From Burkholderiales bacterium (lineage in GTDB: Bacteria; Pseudomonadota; Gammaproteobacteria; Burkholderiales; Burkholderiaceae_C), in NCBI GenBank assembly GCA_947462175.1, contig CANHOE010000129.1, forward strand, positions 1-7,095: 7,095 bases of DNA, read 5' to 3'. The notes beneath the pieces are model-generated. The model did no database searches and was not told the DNA's origin. It saw nothing but the letters and a program-made list of their open reading frames with translations. This document shows positions 1 to 6,906 of the stretch, piece by piece (position 1 is the first letter of the stretch; every line of letters starts with the position of its first letter). Made by a program: the position numbers and the translations under genes.

Positions 1-83
1 ACCAGCGCATCGTCGGCATGGACGATCACCAGTGGCGGCAATGGAGGGAGACTCGGAAGGGCGGACACCCGGTCATCATGCAT
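1..83 (-). CDS. N-terminus of probable RluA-family pseudouridine synthase (partial)
   Basis: The minus strand is open from an ATG at 83 to the window edge and gives 27 codons, reading MHDDRVSALPSLPPLPP then LVIVHADDAL. A proline-rich lead followed by 'IVHADDAL' resembles the first strand of RluA-type rRNA/tRNA pseudouridine synthases, where a 'vlYeDdhLlVvdKPaG' block comes next; that block would lie outside the window. These enzymes isomerise uridine to pseudouridine in the cytoplasm, using a catalytic Asp not visible here. A GTG at 66-68 (minus strand) is an alternative start, and neither start has a strong ribosome site. The ATG lies only 17 bases from the divergent ABC transporter start, so the two genes would share or overlap their promoters. 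The call rests on a very short match and could be wrong; the gene is cut by the window edge. Confidence 0.42.
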   Translation of the reverse strand, partial: MHDDRVSALPSLPPLPPLVIVHADDAL

Positions 84-100
84 CGGCTACGCTTGTCGAG

Positions 101-1984
<1,884 letters not shown>

Positions 1985-2374
1985 TCAGTCGTATTGCACG
2001 TACTTGTGCTGAGCCTCGTCCGGCGTGCCCTCCAGCGACGAGCCGGCCTGTTTCGCCGGTTGCCACATCACCAGTTCCTCGATCTTCAGCGCGAGTTCGA
2101 AGTCCTTGTTGGTGATGCCCTTGGCGCTGTGGTTCATCAGCTTGACGATGACCGAGGGGTAAGACACCTCGAGGTCGGGGTGGTGCCAGGCGGCTTCGGC
2201 CAGATGACCGATTGCGTTGACGACCATCAGCGTACCTTTCCAGCCGCTGGTCTTGTACTGGCGCCGCAGGTGGCCGCCTTCATGGGCCCAGGTCGGCAGG
2301 TCCTGCTTCAGCCGGGCCGCAATCTCGCTGGCGGTGTACACCTCGCTGGGGGTTTTCTGTGTCCAGGCGCTCAT
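1985..2374 (-). CDS. phhB: 4a-hydroxytetrahydrobiopterin dehydratase (pterin-4a-carbinolamine dehydratase)
   Basis: A 129-residue cytoplasmic enzyme that dehydrates 4a-hydroxytetrahydropterin to quinonoid dihydropterin, recycling the cofactor used by aromatic amino-acid hydroxylases. The full family signature is visible: Glu60-x3-His64-His65-Pro66, five residues, Tyr72, nine residues, His82, eight residues, Asp91. The text 'AAWHHPDLEVSYPSV' and 'NHSAKGITNKDFELA' are diagnostic. The protein is slightly longer than the roughly 100-residue core, with an N-terminal helix region and a polar C-terminal tail after WQP (residues 105-129). The start is set by an AAGGAG ribosome site six bases before the ATG at 2374. 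The frame is open upstream to 2707 but that part lacks family similarity. No phenylalanine hydroxylase (phhA) gene is adjacent, so its hydroxylase partner is elsewhere or it serves another pterin, for example in molybdopterin-related metabolism; this last point is inference. Confidence 0.93.
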   Translation of the reverse strand: MSAWTQKTPSEVYTASEIAARLKQDLPTWAHEGGHLRRQYKTSGWKGTLMVVNAIGHLAEAAWHHPDLEVSYPSVIVKLMNHSAKGITNKDFELALKIEELVMWQPAKQAGSSLEGTPDEAQHKYVQYD

Positions 2375-2380
2375 CGCGGG

Positions 2381-2386
2381 CTCCTT
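2381..2386 (-). promoter_or_regulatory. Ribosome binding site of phhB
   Basis: AAGGAG on the minus strand, six bases before the ATG at 2372-2374. It decides this start over upstream in-frame alternatives that would read through the whole divergent intergenic region. Confidence 0.75.
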
Positions 2387-2504
2387 GGTGTTTACGCGGG
2401 CAAGATGTTCGCACGACACCCCATGCCTGCGCCAATGGAAGCCTTTCCAGGTGTCACTCCCGGCTACGATCACCGCGAATCCCGCTGCCCCGAAAGAGTT
2501 TCTG

Positions 2505-3452
2505 ATGGCCTCCAGCCTGCTCGCCCTGATCGATGACATCGCAACAGTACTCGACGATGTCGCGCTGCTGACCAAGGTCGCTGCGAAGAAGACCGCCGGG
2601 GTTCTGGGCGACGACCTGGCGCTCAACGCGCAGCAGGTGTCGGGCGTCAATGCCGATCGCGAGCTGCCGGTGGTCTGGGCCGTGGCCAAGGGCTCGGCGA
2701 TGAACAAGGCGATCCTCGTGCCGGCGGCGCTCGCGATCAGCGCCTTCGCGCCCTGGGCCGTGACCCCGCTGCTGATGGTCGGCGGCCTTTTCCTCTGCTA
2801 CGAGGGCTTCGAGAAGCTGGCGCACAAGTTCCTTCACGACGCGTCGGAACAAGCGGCCCACCACGAGCAGGTACTGCAGGCGCTGGCCGATCCGGCGGTG
2901 GACTTGGTCGCGTTCGAGAAAGACAAGATCAAGGGCGCGGTGCGCACCGACTTCATCCTGTCGGCAGAAATCATCGCCATCACCCTGGGCACCGTGCAGG
3001 ATTCGCCGTTCATCACCCAACTGACGGTGCTGGTCGGCATTGCGGTCGCGATGACGATCGGCGTCTACGGCTTGGTGGCTGGCATCGTCAAGCTCGATGA
3101 CCTGGGGCTGTGGCTCACGAAACGACCGGGCCACGGCTCGGGCGTGGCGCTGCAACACCGCATCGGCGCGATCATCCTGAAAGCCGCGCCCTATCTGATG
3201 CGCGCGCTTACCGTGGTGGGCACGGCGGCGATGTTTCTTGTCGGTGGTGGCATCCTGACCCACGGCCTCTCTGCACTGCACCACGCGATCGAGGCCGTGG
3301 CCGAATTGGCTGCCGACCAGCTGGGGTACTGGGTCGGTGTCGTGGTGCCGATCCTGCTCGACGGACTCGTGGGTGTGGCCGCTGGCGCGCTGGTGCTGAT
3401 CGGCGTCAGCCTGGGCCGCAAGCTGTTGGCCAAGCCCGCGCCGGCCGCATGA
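2505..3452 (+). CDS. DUF808 (YedI-family) inner-membrane protein
   Basis: A 315-residue integral membrane protein of the DUF808 family, whose E. coli member YedI is about 305 residues long. Its molecular function is not established. The N-terminal block 'MASSLLALIDDIATVLDDVA' followed by 'KKTAGVLGDDLALNAQQVSG' is the hallmark of the family. Hydrophobic segments suitable for membrane spans lie near residues 69-97, 152-195 (probably two spans), 229-253 and 274-304. A charged stretch at about 102-145 (EKLAHKFLHD to FEKDKIKGAVRTD) lies between the first two membrane blocks. ATG 2505 is chosen because the family begins with M-A-S/G-S-L-L-A-L-I-D-D; the frame is open further upstream (to 2217), but that part is antisense to phhB. 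A weak GAAAGAG ribosome site sits just upstream (2492-2498). It is divergent from phhB across 130 bases and convergent with the FKBP gene, so it is probably transcribed alone. Confidence 0.92.
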   Translation: MASSLLALIDDIATVLDDVALLTKVAAKKTAGVLGDDLALNAQQVSGVNADRELPVVWAVAKGSAMNKAILVPAALAISAFAPWAVTPLLMVGGLFLCYEGFEKLAHKFLHDASEQAAHHEQVLQALADPAVDLVAFEKDKIKGAVRTDFILSAEIIAITLGTVQDSPFITQLTVLVGIAVAMTIGVYGLVAGIVKLDDLGLWLTKRPGHGSGVALQHRIGAIILKAAPYLMRALTVVGTAAMFLVGGGILTHGLSALHHAIEAVAELAADQLGYWVGVVVPILLDGLVGVAAGALVLIGVSLGRKLLAKPAPAA

Positions 3453-3496
3453 GTCGCCGGCTCAGCGCGGTGCACTGTCGCCTGACGGTGCGCCCT

Positions 3497-3934
3497 TCAG
3501 TACAGCGAGATCGAGATCAACTCGACCTCGAAGGTCAGCGTCGCGTTCGGTGGGATCACGTTGTCGACGCCGCGTGCGCCGTAAGCGATCTGCGATGGGC
3601 AGGTCAGACGCGCCTTGCCGCCCACCTTCATCCGCTGCAGCCCTTCTGTCCAGCAGCGGATCACGCGGTTGAGCGGGAAAGTCGCCGGCTGGCCGCGGCT
3701 GTACGAGCTGTCGAATTCCTTGCCGTCGGCCAGCGTGCCGCGGTAATGCACCGTCACGCCGTCGCTGGCGCGCGGGCTGGCGCCTGCACCCTCCAGCAGC
3801 ACCCGGTAGACGAGGCCGCTGGCGGTGGTGACATCACCCGATTCCTTCTGCGCCGGCGGCGCCACAACGGATTGCGCCCAAGCGGTGCTCAGGCAGGAAA
3901 GCGCCAGCAGGCCGGCAAAAATTTTGATTTTCAA
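3497..3934 (-). CDS. Exported FKBP-type peptidyl-prolyl cis-trans isomerase
   Basis: A 145-residue single-domain FKBP with a cleavable signal peptide, predicted to catalyse proline cis-trans isomerisation or assist folding in the periplasm. Residues 1-20 (MKIKIFAGLLALSCLSTAWA) have a basic N-region, hydrophobic core and A-x-A cleavage site before Gln21. The FKBP domain spans about 36-145 and keeps the classical active-site residues: Tyr64, Phe74-Asp75, Phe86, Val91-Ile92, Trp95, Tyr118, Ile127 and Phe135. The start is a TTG at 3934 preceded six bases upstream by AGGAGA. It is the only start that places the signal peptide at the N-terminus, whereas the longer frame to 4045 adds a charged, cysteine-containing segment that would bury it. 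There is no dimerisation domain as in FkpA/Mip, so it is a minimal periplasmic FKBP. It is convergent with the DUF808 gene (44-base gap) and divergent from dusC (89-base gap). Confidence 0.92.
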   Translation of the reverse strand: MKIKIFAGLLALSCLSTAWAQSVVAPPAQKESGDVTTASGLVYRVLLEGAGASPRASDGVTVHYRGTLADGKEFDSSYSRGQPATFPLNRVIRCWTEGLQRMKVGGKARLTCPSQIAYGARGVDNVIPPNATLTFEVELISISLY

Positions 3935-3940
3935 GACTGG

Positions 3941-3946
3941 TCTCCT
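3941..3946 (-). promoter_or_regulatory. Ribosome binding site fixing the TTG start of the FKBP gene
   Basis: AGGAGA on the minus strand with a six-base spacer to TTG 3932-3934. Together with the signal peptide beginning exactly at that TTG, it supports a non-ATG start that automatic callers would probably extend upstream. Confidence 0.75.
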
Positions 3947-3956
3947 GTTCGACGCA

Positions 3957-3975
3957 GCGACGTCGATCGCGTCGC
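3957..3975. promoter_or_regulatory. Short inverted repeat between divergent FKBP and dusC genes
   Basis: GCGACG and CGTCGC form perfect 6-base arms around a 7-base spacer (TCGATCG) in the 89-base region between the two divergent starts. It lies 22 bases upstream of the FKBP TTG and 48 bases upstream of the dusC ATG. It could be an operator for either gene, but in GC-rich DNA such short arms also arise by chance. Confidence 0.2.
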
Positions 3976-4023
3976 GGCTGCCATCATCGCCGCAATCGCA
4001 GGGCCGCGGAGCCCGGAGCTGCC

Positions 4024-5007
4024 ATGACGCTGCTGCTCGCGCCAATGGAGGGCTTGCTCGACCACACGCTGCGCGACGTCCTGACGCGCGTTGGAGGCAT
4101 CGATCGCTGCGTGTCGGAGTTCATTCGCGTCTCAGGCACGCTGCTCCCCGAGCGCACCTTCTTGCGCGTGGTGCCCGAATTGCGCCAGGGCGGTCGCACC
4201 CGCGCTGGTGTGCCGGTCCGCGCGCAGCTGCTGGGCTCCGACCCGAACTGCCTGGCCGAAAACGCCGCGCGACTGGCCTCGCTCGGGCCCGATGGCATCG
4301 ACCTGAACTTCGGCTGCCCGGCAAAGATCGTGAACCGCCACGGCGGTGGCGCCGCGCTGCTTGACGATCCTGAACTGATCTCCCGCATCGTCAGCGCCGT
4401 GCGCCGTGCGGTGCCTGCGGCGATGCCGGTCACCGCGAAGATGCGCCTCGGCCACCTCGACGACCGCCGCGCGGTCGAATGCGCGCAGGCCATCGCTGGC
4501 GCGGGCGCCGACGAGCTGGTGGTGCACGCGCGCACCAAGGCCGATGGCTACCGGCCACCCGCCTACTGGGAGCGCATTGCCGACATCCGCGCGGCGGTTC
4601 ATCTGCCCATGGTGGCCAATGGCGAGATCTGGACGGTGGCCGACGCGCTGCGCTGCCGCGAAGTCTCGGGCTGCCAGGCGTTGATGCTGGGCCGCGGCAT
4701 GGTTGCCAACCCAGGACTGGCGCTGGCCATCGTGGCGGCGACGGAATCGCGTCAGACGCGGTCGTCGGGCGATGGCAGGGCGTTTGGCTGGTACCAGCTG
4801 CAGCCTTTGGTAGCCGATTTCTGGTCGCTCGTCTTGATGCGTGCCGACATCGCTGATCGCCACCGCGCTGGGCGAGTCAAGCAATGGCTGCATCAGCTGC
4901 GCCGCCACCATCCGGAAGCCGAAGCCATCTACCAGGCTGTGCGCACTGTCAACGATCCGACGCAGATCACCGCGCACCTCAGGAAAGCGATGCCGCTGGC
5001 CGCCTGA
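4024..5007 (+). CDS. dusC: tRNA-dihydrouridine(16) synthase DusC
   Basis: A 327-residue FMN-dependent enzyme that reduces uridine to dihydrouridine in the tRNA D-loop, at U16 for the DusC subfamily. The N-terminal TIM barrel begins with the FMN-binding strand LLLAPMEGLLD (3-13). The catalytic cysteine is Cys98 in NFGCPAKIVNRHGGGAALL, the same number as in E. coli DusC. Other family positions are Lys139 (VTAKMRLG), His168 (VVHARTKADGY), the VANGEIW block (197-203) and LGRGMVANP (222-230), which bind FMN and phosphate. The HARTKxDGYxPPAxW segment and the C-terminal helical domain (about 250-320) match DusC rather than DusA or DusB. The length is close to the E. coli protein (about 315). A GGAG ribosome site lies five bases before ATG 4024. 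It stands divergent from the FKBP gene and 170 bases ahead of the next gene on the same strand. Confidence 0.95.
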   Translation: MTLLLAPMEGLLDHTLRDVLTRVGGIDRCVSEFIRVSGTLLPERTFLRVVPELRQGGRTRAGVPVRAQLLGSDPNCLAENAARLASLGPDGIDLNFGCPAKIVNRHGGGAALLDDPELISRIVSAVRRAVPAAMPVTAKMRLGHLDDRRAVECAQAIAGAGADELVVHARTKADGYRPPAYWERIADIRAAVHLPMVANGEIWTVADALRCREVSGCQALMLGRGMVANPGLALAIVAATESRQTRSSGDGRAFGWYQLQPLVADFWSLVLMRADIADRHRAGRVKQWLHQLRRHHPEAEAIYQAVRTVNDPTQITAHLRKAMPLAA

Positions 5008-5137
5008 CAGTCGCCTGCCGGCACGCGCCCACCAGCGATTCCCGAGGAACGGGCTGAACTGCCCAAAAACCGCACAGTCGACCGGCGCTGCAGAAACGTC
5101 CTGATACGAGTGGCACACACCAGCGCAGGCACCGGCG

Positions 5138-5156
5138 CAACAATTGTCAGTTGTTG
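5138..5156. promoter_or_regulatory. CAACAA/TTGTTG inverted repeat upstream of the 231-residue ORF
   Basis: CAACAA-TTGTCAG-TTGTTG, with 6-base arms and a 7-base spacer, lies 21 bases before ATG 5178 in a locally AT-rich patch of an otherwise GC-rich intergenic stretch. It also contains the palindrome ACAATTGT. It could be an operator or a leader hairpin covering the translation start, where no clear Shine-Dalgarno sequence is visible. Function is not shown by sequence alone. Confidence 0.25.
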
Positions 5157-5177
5157 CTTGTTGCTGTCGTTTCCCCG

Positions 5178-5873
5178 ATGTCCATTCCACGCCCGCCGGT
5201 CAAGACGCAGCTCGGAGTCGACGAGTTGCGCACCCGCACGCACGGCCTGAATCAGCGCCATCGGACCATGCTGCTCCTGGTGGATGGCTTGCGCCCGCTC
5301 AGCGAGGTGCTGGCGCTCGGCCTGCAAGCCGGTGCCCGCACGACGCACTTTGCCGATCTGGTGCACCTGGGCATGGTCGACGTGGCGCTCGACGTCGCTG
5401 CCTCTGCCCTTGCGTCACCGTCGGTGGAAGCCGGCGACAGCGGCGGCAACACGCTGTCAGGTGTGCTCGCGGTGGATCTGGAAGCCCCTGCACGGGTGCC
5501 GAAGTTCACCATCGAAGACTCCTCGCGCATATCGCTGCAACCCGCCGAGGGCAGCGCTTCGGTGGCCTATGCGCAGCGCCGTGCGCTGGCCAAGTCCGAG
5601 CAGGAAGACCTGCACCAGGCGGTGCGGGAACTGTTGACGGATACCTTGCGCATCGACGCGCCGCTGTTCGCCGCAGTCACCTTGGTGCGGGTGCGCCGCG
5701 CGCAGACGACGCGCGAGCTGATCAACCTCGTGTGGGAGATCGAGCGACATCTGGTGGCCTCGAAGAAAAGCCAGACCGAGATGCAGACGCTGTATCGCGC
5801 CCGCGAACTGCTGGGCATGGGCAACACACAGGTCAGTACCGACTCGCCGGCGGGGGTCGACGACAGCGAGTGA
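5178..5873 (+). CDS. Hypothetical protein, possible winged-helix-like N-terminal domain
   Basis: A 231-residue soluble protein that I do not recognise by family. No signal peptide or membrane span is visible. The N-terminal region (about 13-75) reads TRTHGLNQRHRTMLLLVDG, then LRPLSEVLALGLQ and FADLVHLGMVDVA: three helices followed by a short hydrophobic strand-like end, compatible with a small helix-turn-helix or winged-helix fold. A low-complexity Ala/Ser/Gly linker occupies about 75-125. The C-terminal part (about 130-220) is predominantly helical and charged (QEDLHQAVRELLTDTLRID, then TTRELINLVWEIERHLVASK). The reading frame has protein-like composition, unlike the overlapping Arg/Ala/Gly-rich frame at 5144-5995. 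ATG 5178 is preferred over TTG 5151, which would add an uncharged VVAVVSP-type extension. There is no strong ribosome site before either. It is same-strand with dusC but 170 bases away, so probably a separate unit. Confidence 0.75.
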   Translation: MSIPRPPVKTQLGVDELRTRTHGLNQRHRTMLLLVDGLRPLSEVLALGLQAGARTTHFADLVHLGMVDVALDVAASALASPSVEAGDSGGNTLSGVLAVDLEAPARVPKFTIEDSSRISLQPAEGSASVAYAQRRALAKSEQEDLHQAVRELLTDTLRIDAPLFAAVTLVRVRRAQTTRELINLVWEIERHLVASKKSQTEMQTLYRARELLGMGNTQVSTDSPAGVDDSE

Positions 5874-6209
5874 GCGTTGGCGGGCTGCTGGTGCTGTGCG
5901 CCACTGCTCTACAAGTGATGCGCCGCGGCATCCGCCCGGTGATCCAGAGCCTTGCCTGGATTTCTGCACCAGACGCAGAAGCGGAGCGAGTCTGACTGAG
6001 TCAGCGCTGGCAGGAGCCTCATGCCCGGCAAAAAGCCGAAGGGCGCCTGACGAGCCATCCACGACATTCACAAAACTGAAAACGGCGCCCCAAAGTTGAC
6101 CTTGAGCACCAGCGCGGACAGCCGCTGCCAGCCGTTTAGGCCACCGACGCTAGGTCGAACACCAGACCTCATTGTTTGGGACATGGGAAAGCTTTTCGGA
6201 AAGCTGTAA
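5874..6209. other. Gene-free stretch at the start of the accessory region
   Basis: About 340 bases between the 231-residue ORF and the IS21 fragment with no credible coding region. Short frames here (for example 5896-6099 + and 6150-6341 -) have no recognisable motif or ribosome site. It holds a weak terminator-like hairpin (5942-5965), a perfect CTGACT-G-AGTCAG inverted repeat (5992-6004) and an AGCTTT-TCGG-AAAGCT hairpin (6190-6205) immediately before the IS21 fragment. The part from about 6070 may be eroded mobile-element sequence, but I could not match it. Confidence 0.5.
5942..5965 (+). terminator. Weak candidate terminator after the 231-residue ORF
   Basis: ATCCAG and CTGGAT form a 6-base stem with an 8-base loop (5942-5961), followed by only TTCT. 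It lies about 70 bases downstream of the TGA at 5871-5873. The stem is short and the T-tract poor, so this is a candidate only. Confidence 0.2.
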
Positions 6210-6436
6210 TGGCAAAGCTACCTCAACTACCCGACGCTTGCCGACGCCATCCTCGATCAGGTCGGGCTGAAAACCACCCTCGACACCCTCCCCACGGCAG
6301 TCCGTTTCAGGCTGATCCTGGACAATTGGGCTACAGACCAACCAGTTCCTGAGAGCTTCCCCAGCGCCGCCTCGGCAACACCGTCTTGCCGTCCACGATC
6401 AGGCTGAAACAGGCGTCAATAGTCGCTGAAATACGC
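6210..6436 (+). mobile_element. Decayed 3' remnant of an IS21-family element (istB tail and terminal repeats)
   Basis: Codons from 6210 to 6260 read WQSYLNYPTLADAILDQ, matching the conserved C-terminal block of IstB, the ATPase helper of IS21-family transposition (usual form: W-x-x-Y-L-N-D/Y-P-T-L-A-D-A-I-L-D-R-L). A TAA directly precedes it in frame (6207-6209), and the usual LVHNAHR-type continuation is absent, so only 17 codons survive. Downstream, GTCCACGATCAGGCTGAAAC (6391-6410) and the related GTCAATAGTCGCTGAAATACG (6415-6435) look like the multiple transposase-binding repeats near IS21 ends, and an inverted relative lies at 6297-6323. The right end is placed near 6436 by the GCTGAAATACGCA terminal-like string, by resemblance only. 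No istA or intact istB is present, so it cannot be active. The left limit is unknown. Confidence 0.6.
6297..6417. repeat. Imperfect inverted repeat pair of IS21-like terminal motif
   Basis: The reverse complement of 6297-6323 (reading GTCCAGGATCAGCCTGAAAC and on) aligns with 6391-6417 (GTCCACGATCAGGCTGAAAC and on) at 21 of 27 positions, with 67 bases between the arms. Both carry the GATCAG-x-CTGAAAC core. This opposed arrangement suggests fragments of two element ends or an internal rearrangement. A looser third relative (CGATCAGGTCGGGCTGAAAAC) sits at about 6254-6274, overlapping the istB tail. Confidence 0.5.
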
Positions 6437-6512
6437 AAGAAGCCCCATTGCCAGCGACGCGCGATCTCCGCATGCCGCCGCCATCAAGGCGTAATTCCAA
6501 AGGCGGTGAACA

Positions 6513-6722
6513 GTGAAGCGATTTGTGCTCTTGGCCCCTGTGTTTGCTCTCGGAGTCGGGCTATTGGCAATGATCCCCGGCGATGTTTGTGCGTCGGGCT
6601 GTGGCATGTTGCCTATGAAGCCGATGGCCCCGATGGGCTGCGACGATGCGGTCGCGCAGTGCCAATGCGATATGAATGGACAAAACTGCAGGTGGCAATG
6701 GGTTTGCGTGAAGGGGCGGTAG
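6513..6722 (+). CDS. Small exported cysteine-rich protein
   Basis: A 69-residue protein with a signal peptide (residues 1-27: MKRF, a hydrophobic core to about Met20, then a V-C-A cleavage site) and a 42-residue mature part. The mature part has six cysteines at 30, 43, 50, 52, 59 and 65, an even number suited to three disulfides in the periplasm or outside the cell. The pattern C-G-M-L-P-M-K-P-M-A-P-M-G-C, then QCQCD, NGQNC and W-Q-W-V-C-V-K resembles a small conserved family of uncharacterised proteobacterial secreted proteins I have seen described only as hypothetical. The start is GTG 6513, with a purine-rich AAAGGCGGTGA just upstream as a moderate ribosome site. It sits alone between an IS21 remnant and phage-like sequence, so it may be part of acquired DNA. 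Function unknown. Confidence 0.7.
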   Translation: MKRFVLLAPVFALGVGLLAMIPGDVCASGCGMLPMKPMAPMGCDDAVAQCQCDMNGQNCRWQWVCVKGR

Positions 6723-6857
6723 GGGCCCGGTAACCCATTGACCTGGGCGGTATCTGCTCATCGCCCTTGGGCTGAACTGGCGCTTACGCGGCAAGGCAGC
6801 CCTCCAGACGAGACTCGGAGGAGTGAGCGTTGCTCTTCCACGGCAGCGCAGAAGTTG

Positions 6858-6906
6858 ACTACCCACTACCCACTACCCACTACCCACTACCCACTACCCA
6901 CTACGC
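6858..6906. repeat. Heptamer tandem array (ACTACCC)6 plus one variant, G-quadruplex-prone on the minus strand
   Basis: Six perfect ACTACCC units (6858-6899) are followed by one ACTACGC (6900-6906). On the minus strand this reads (GGGTAGT)n: six GGG runs separated by four-base TAGT loops, which satisfies the G3-N1-7 quadruplex pattern. The last, variant unit overlaps the stop codon of the terminase-like gene (TAG at 6903-6901), so the array forms the immediate 3' flank of that transcript. The plus-strand frame through it encodes a TTHYPLP-type repeat, most likely a by-product of the tandem DNA and not a gene. Confidence 0.9.

Noticed and set aside
32..100. Upstream GTG/ATG extension of the ABC exporter
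   Set aside because: The extra 23 residues are polar, unlike family N-termini, and overlap the plausible divergent RluA-like start.
3879..3895. Possible lipoprotein signal (LALSC) in the FKBP N-terminus
   Set aside because: Cys14 is too early and the -3 position is Ala, not Leu/Val/Ile; a normal signal peptidase I site (AWA-Q) follows.
5036..5076. Short GC hairpins followed by AAAAA after dusC
   Set aside because: Stems are only four base pairs and the A-tract is on the wrong strand for a dusC terminator.
5144..5995. 283-codon plus-strand frame overlapping the 231-residue gene
   Set aside because: Its composition is dominated by Arg, Ala, Gly and Pro from out-of-frame reading, with no motif.
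6386..6733. 115-codon frame overlapping the six-cysteine gene
   Set aside because: It begins inside the IS21 terminal repeats, lacks a ribosome site and has no family-like features; the overlapping frame has a clear signal peptide and cysteine pattern.
5868..6832. Identical 12-mer GAGTGAGCGTTG at 5868-5879 and 6821-6832, possibly direct repeats flanking an insertion
   Set aside because: Identity does not extend beyond 12 bases, and about one such repeat is expected by chance in 7 kb.
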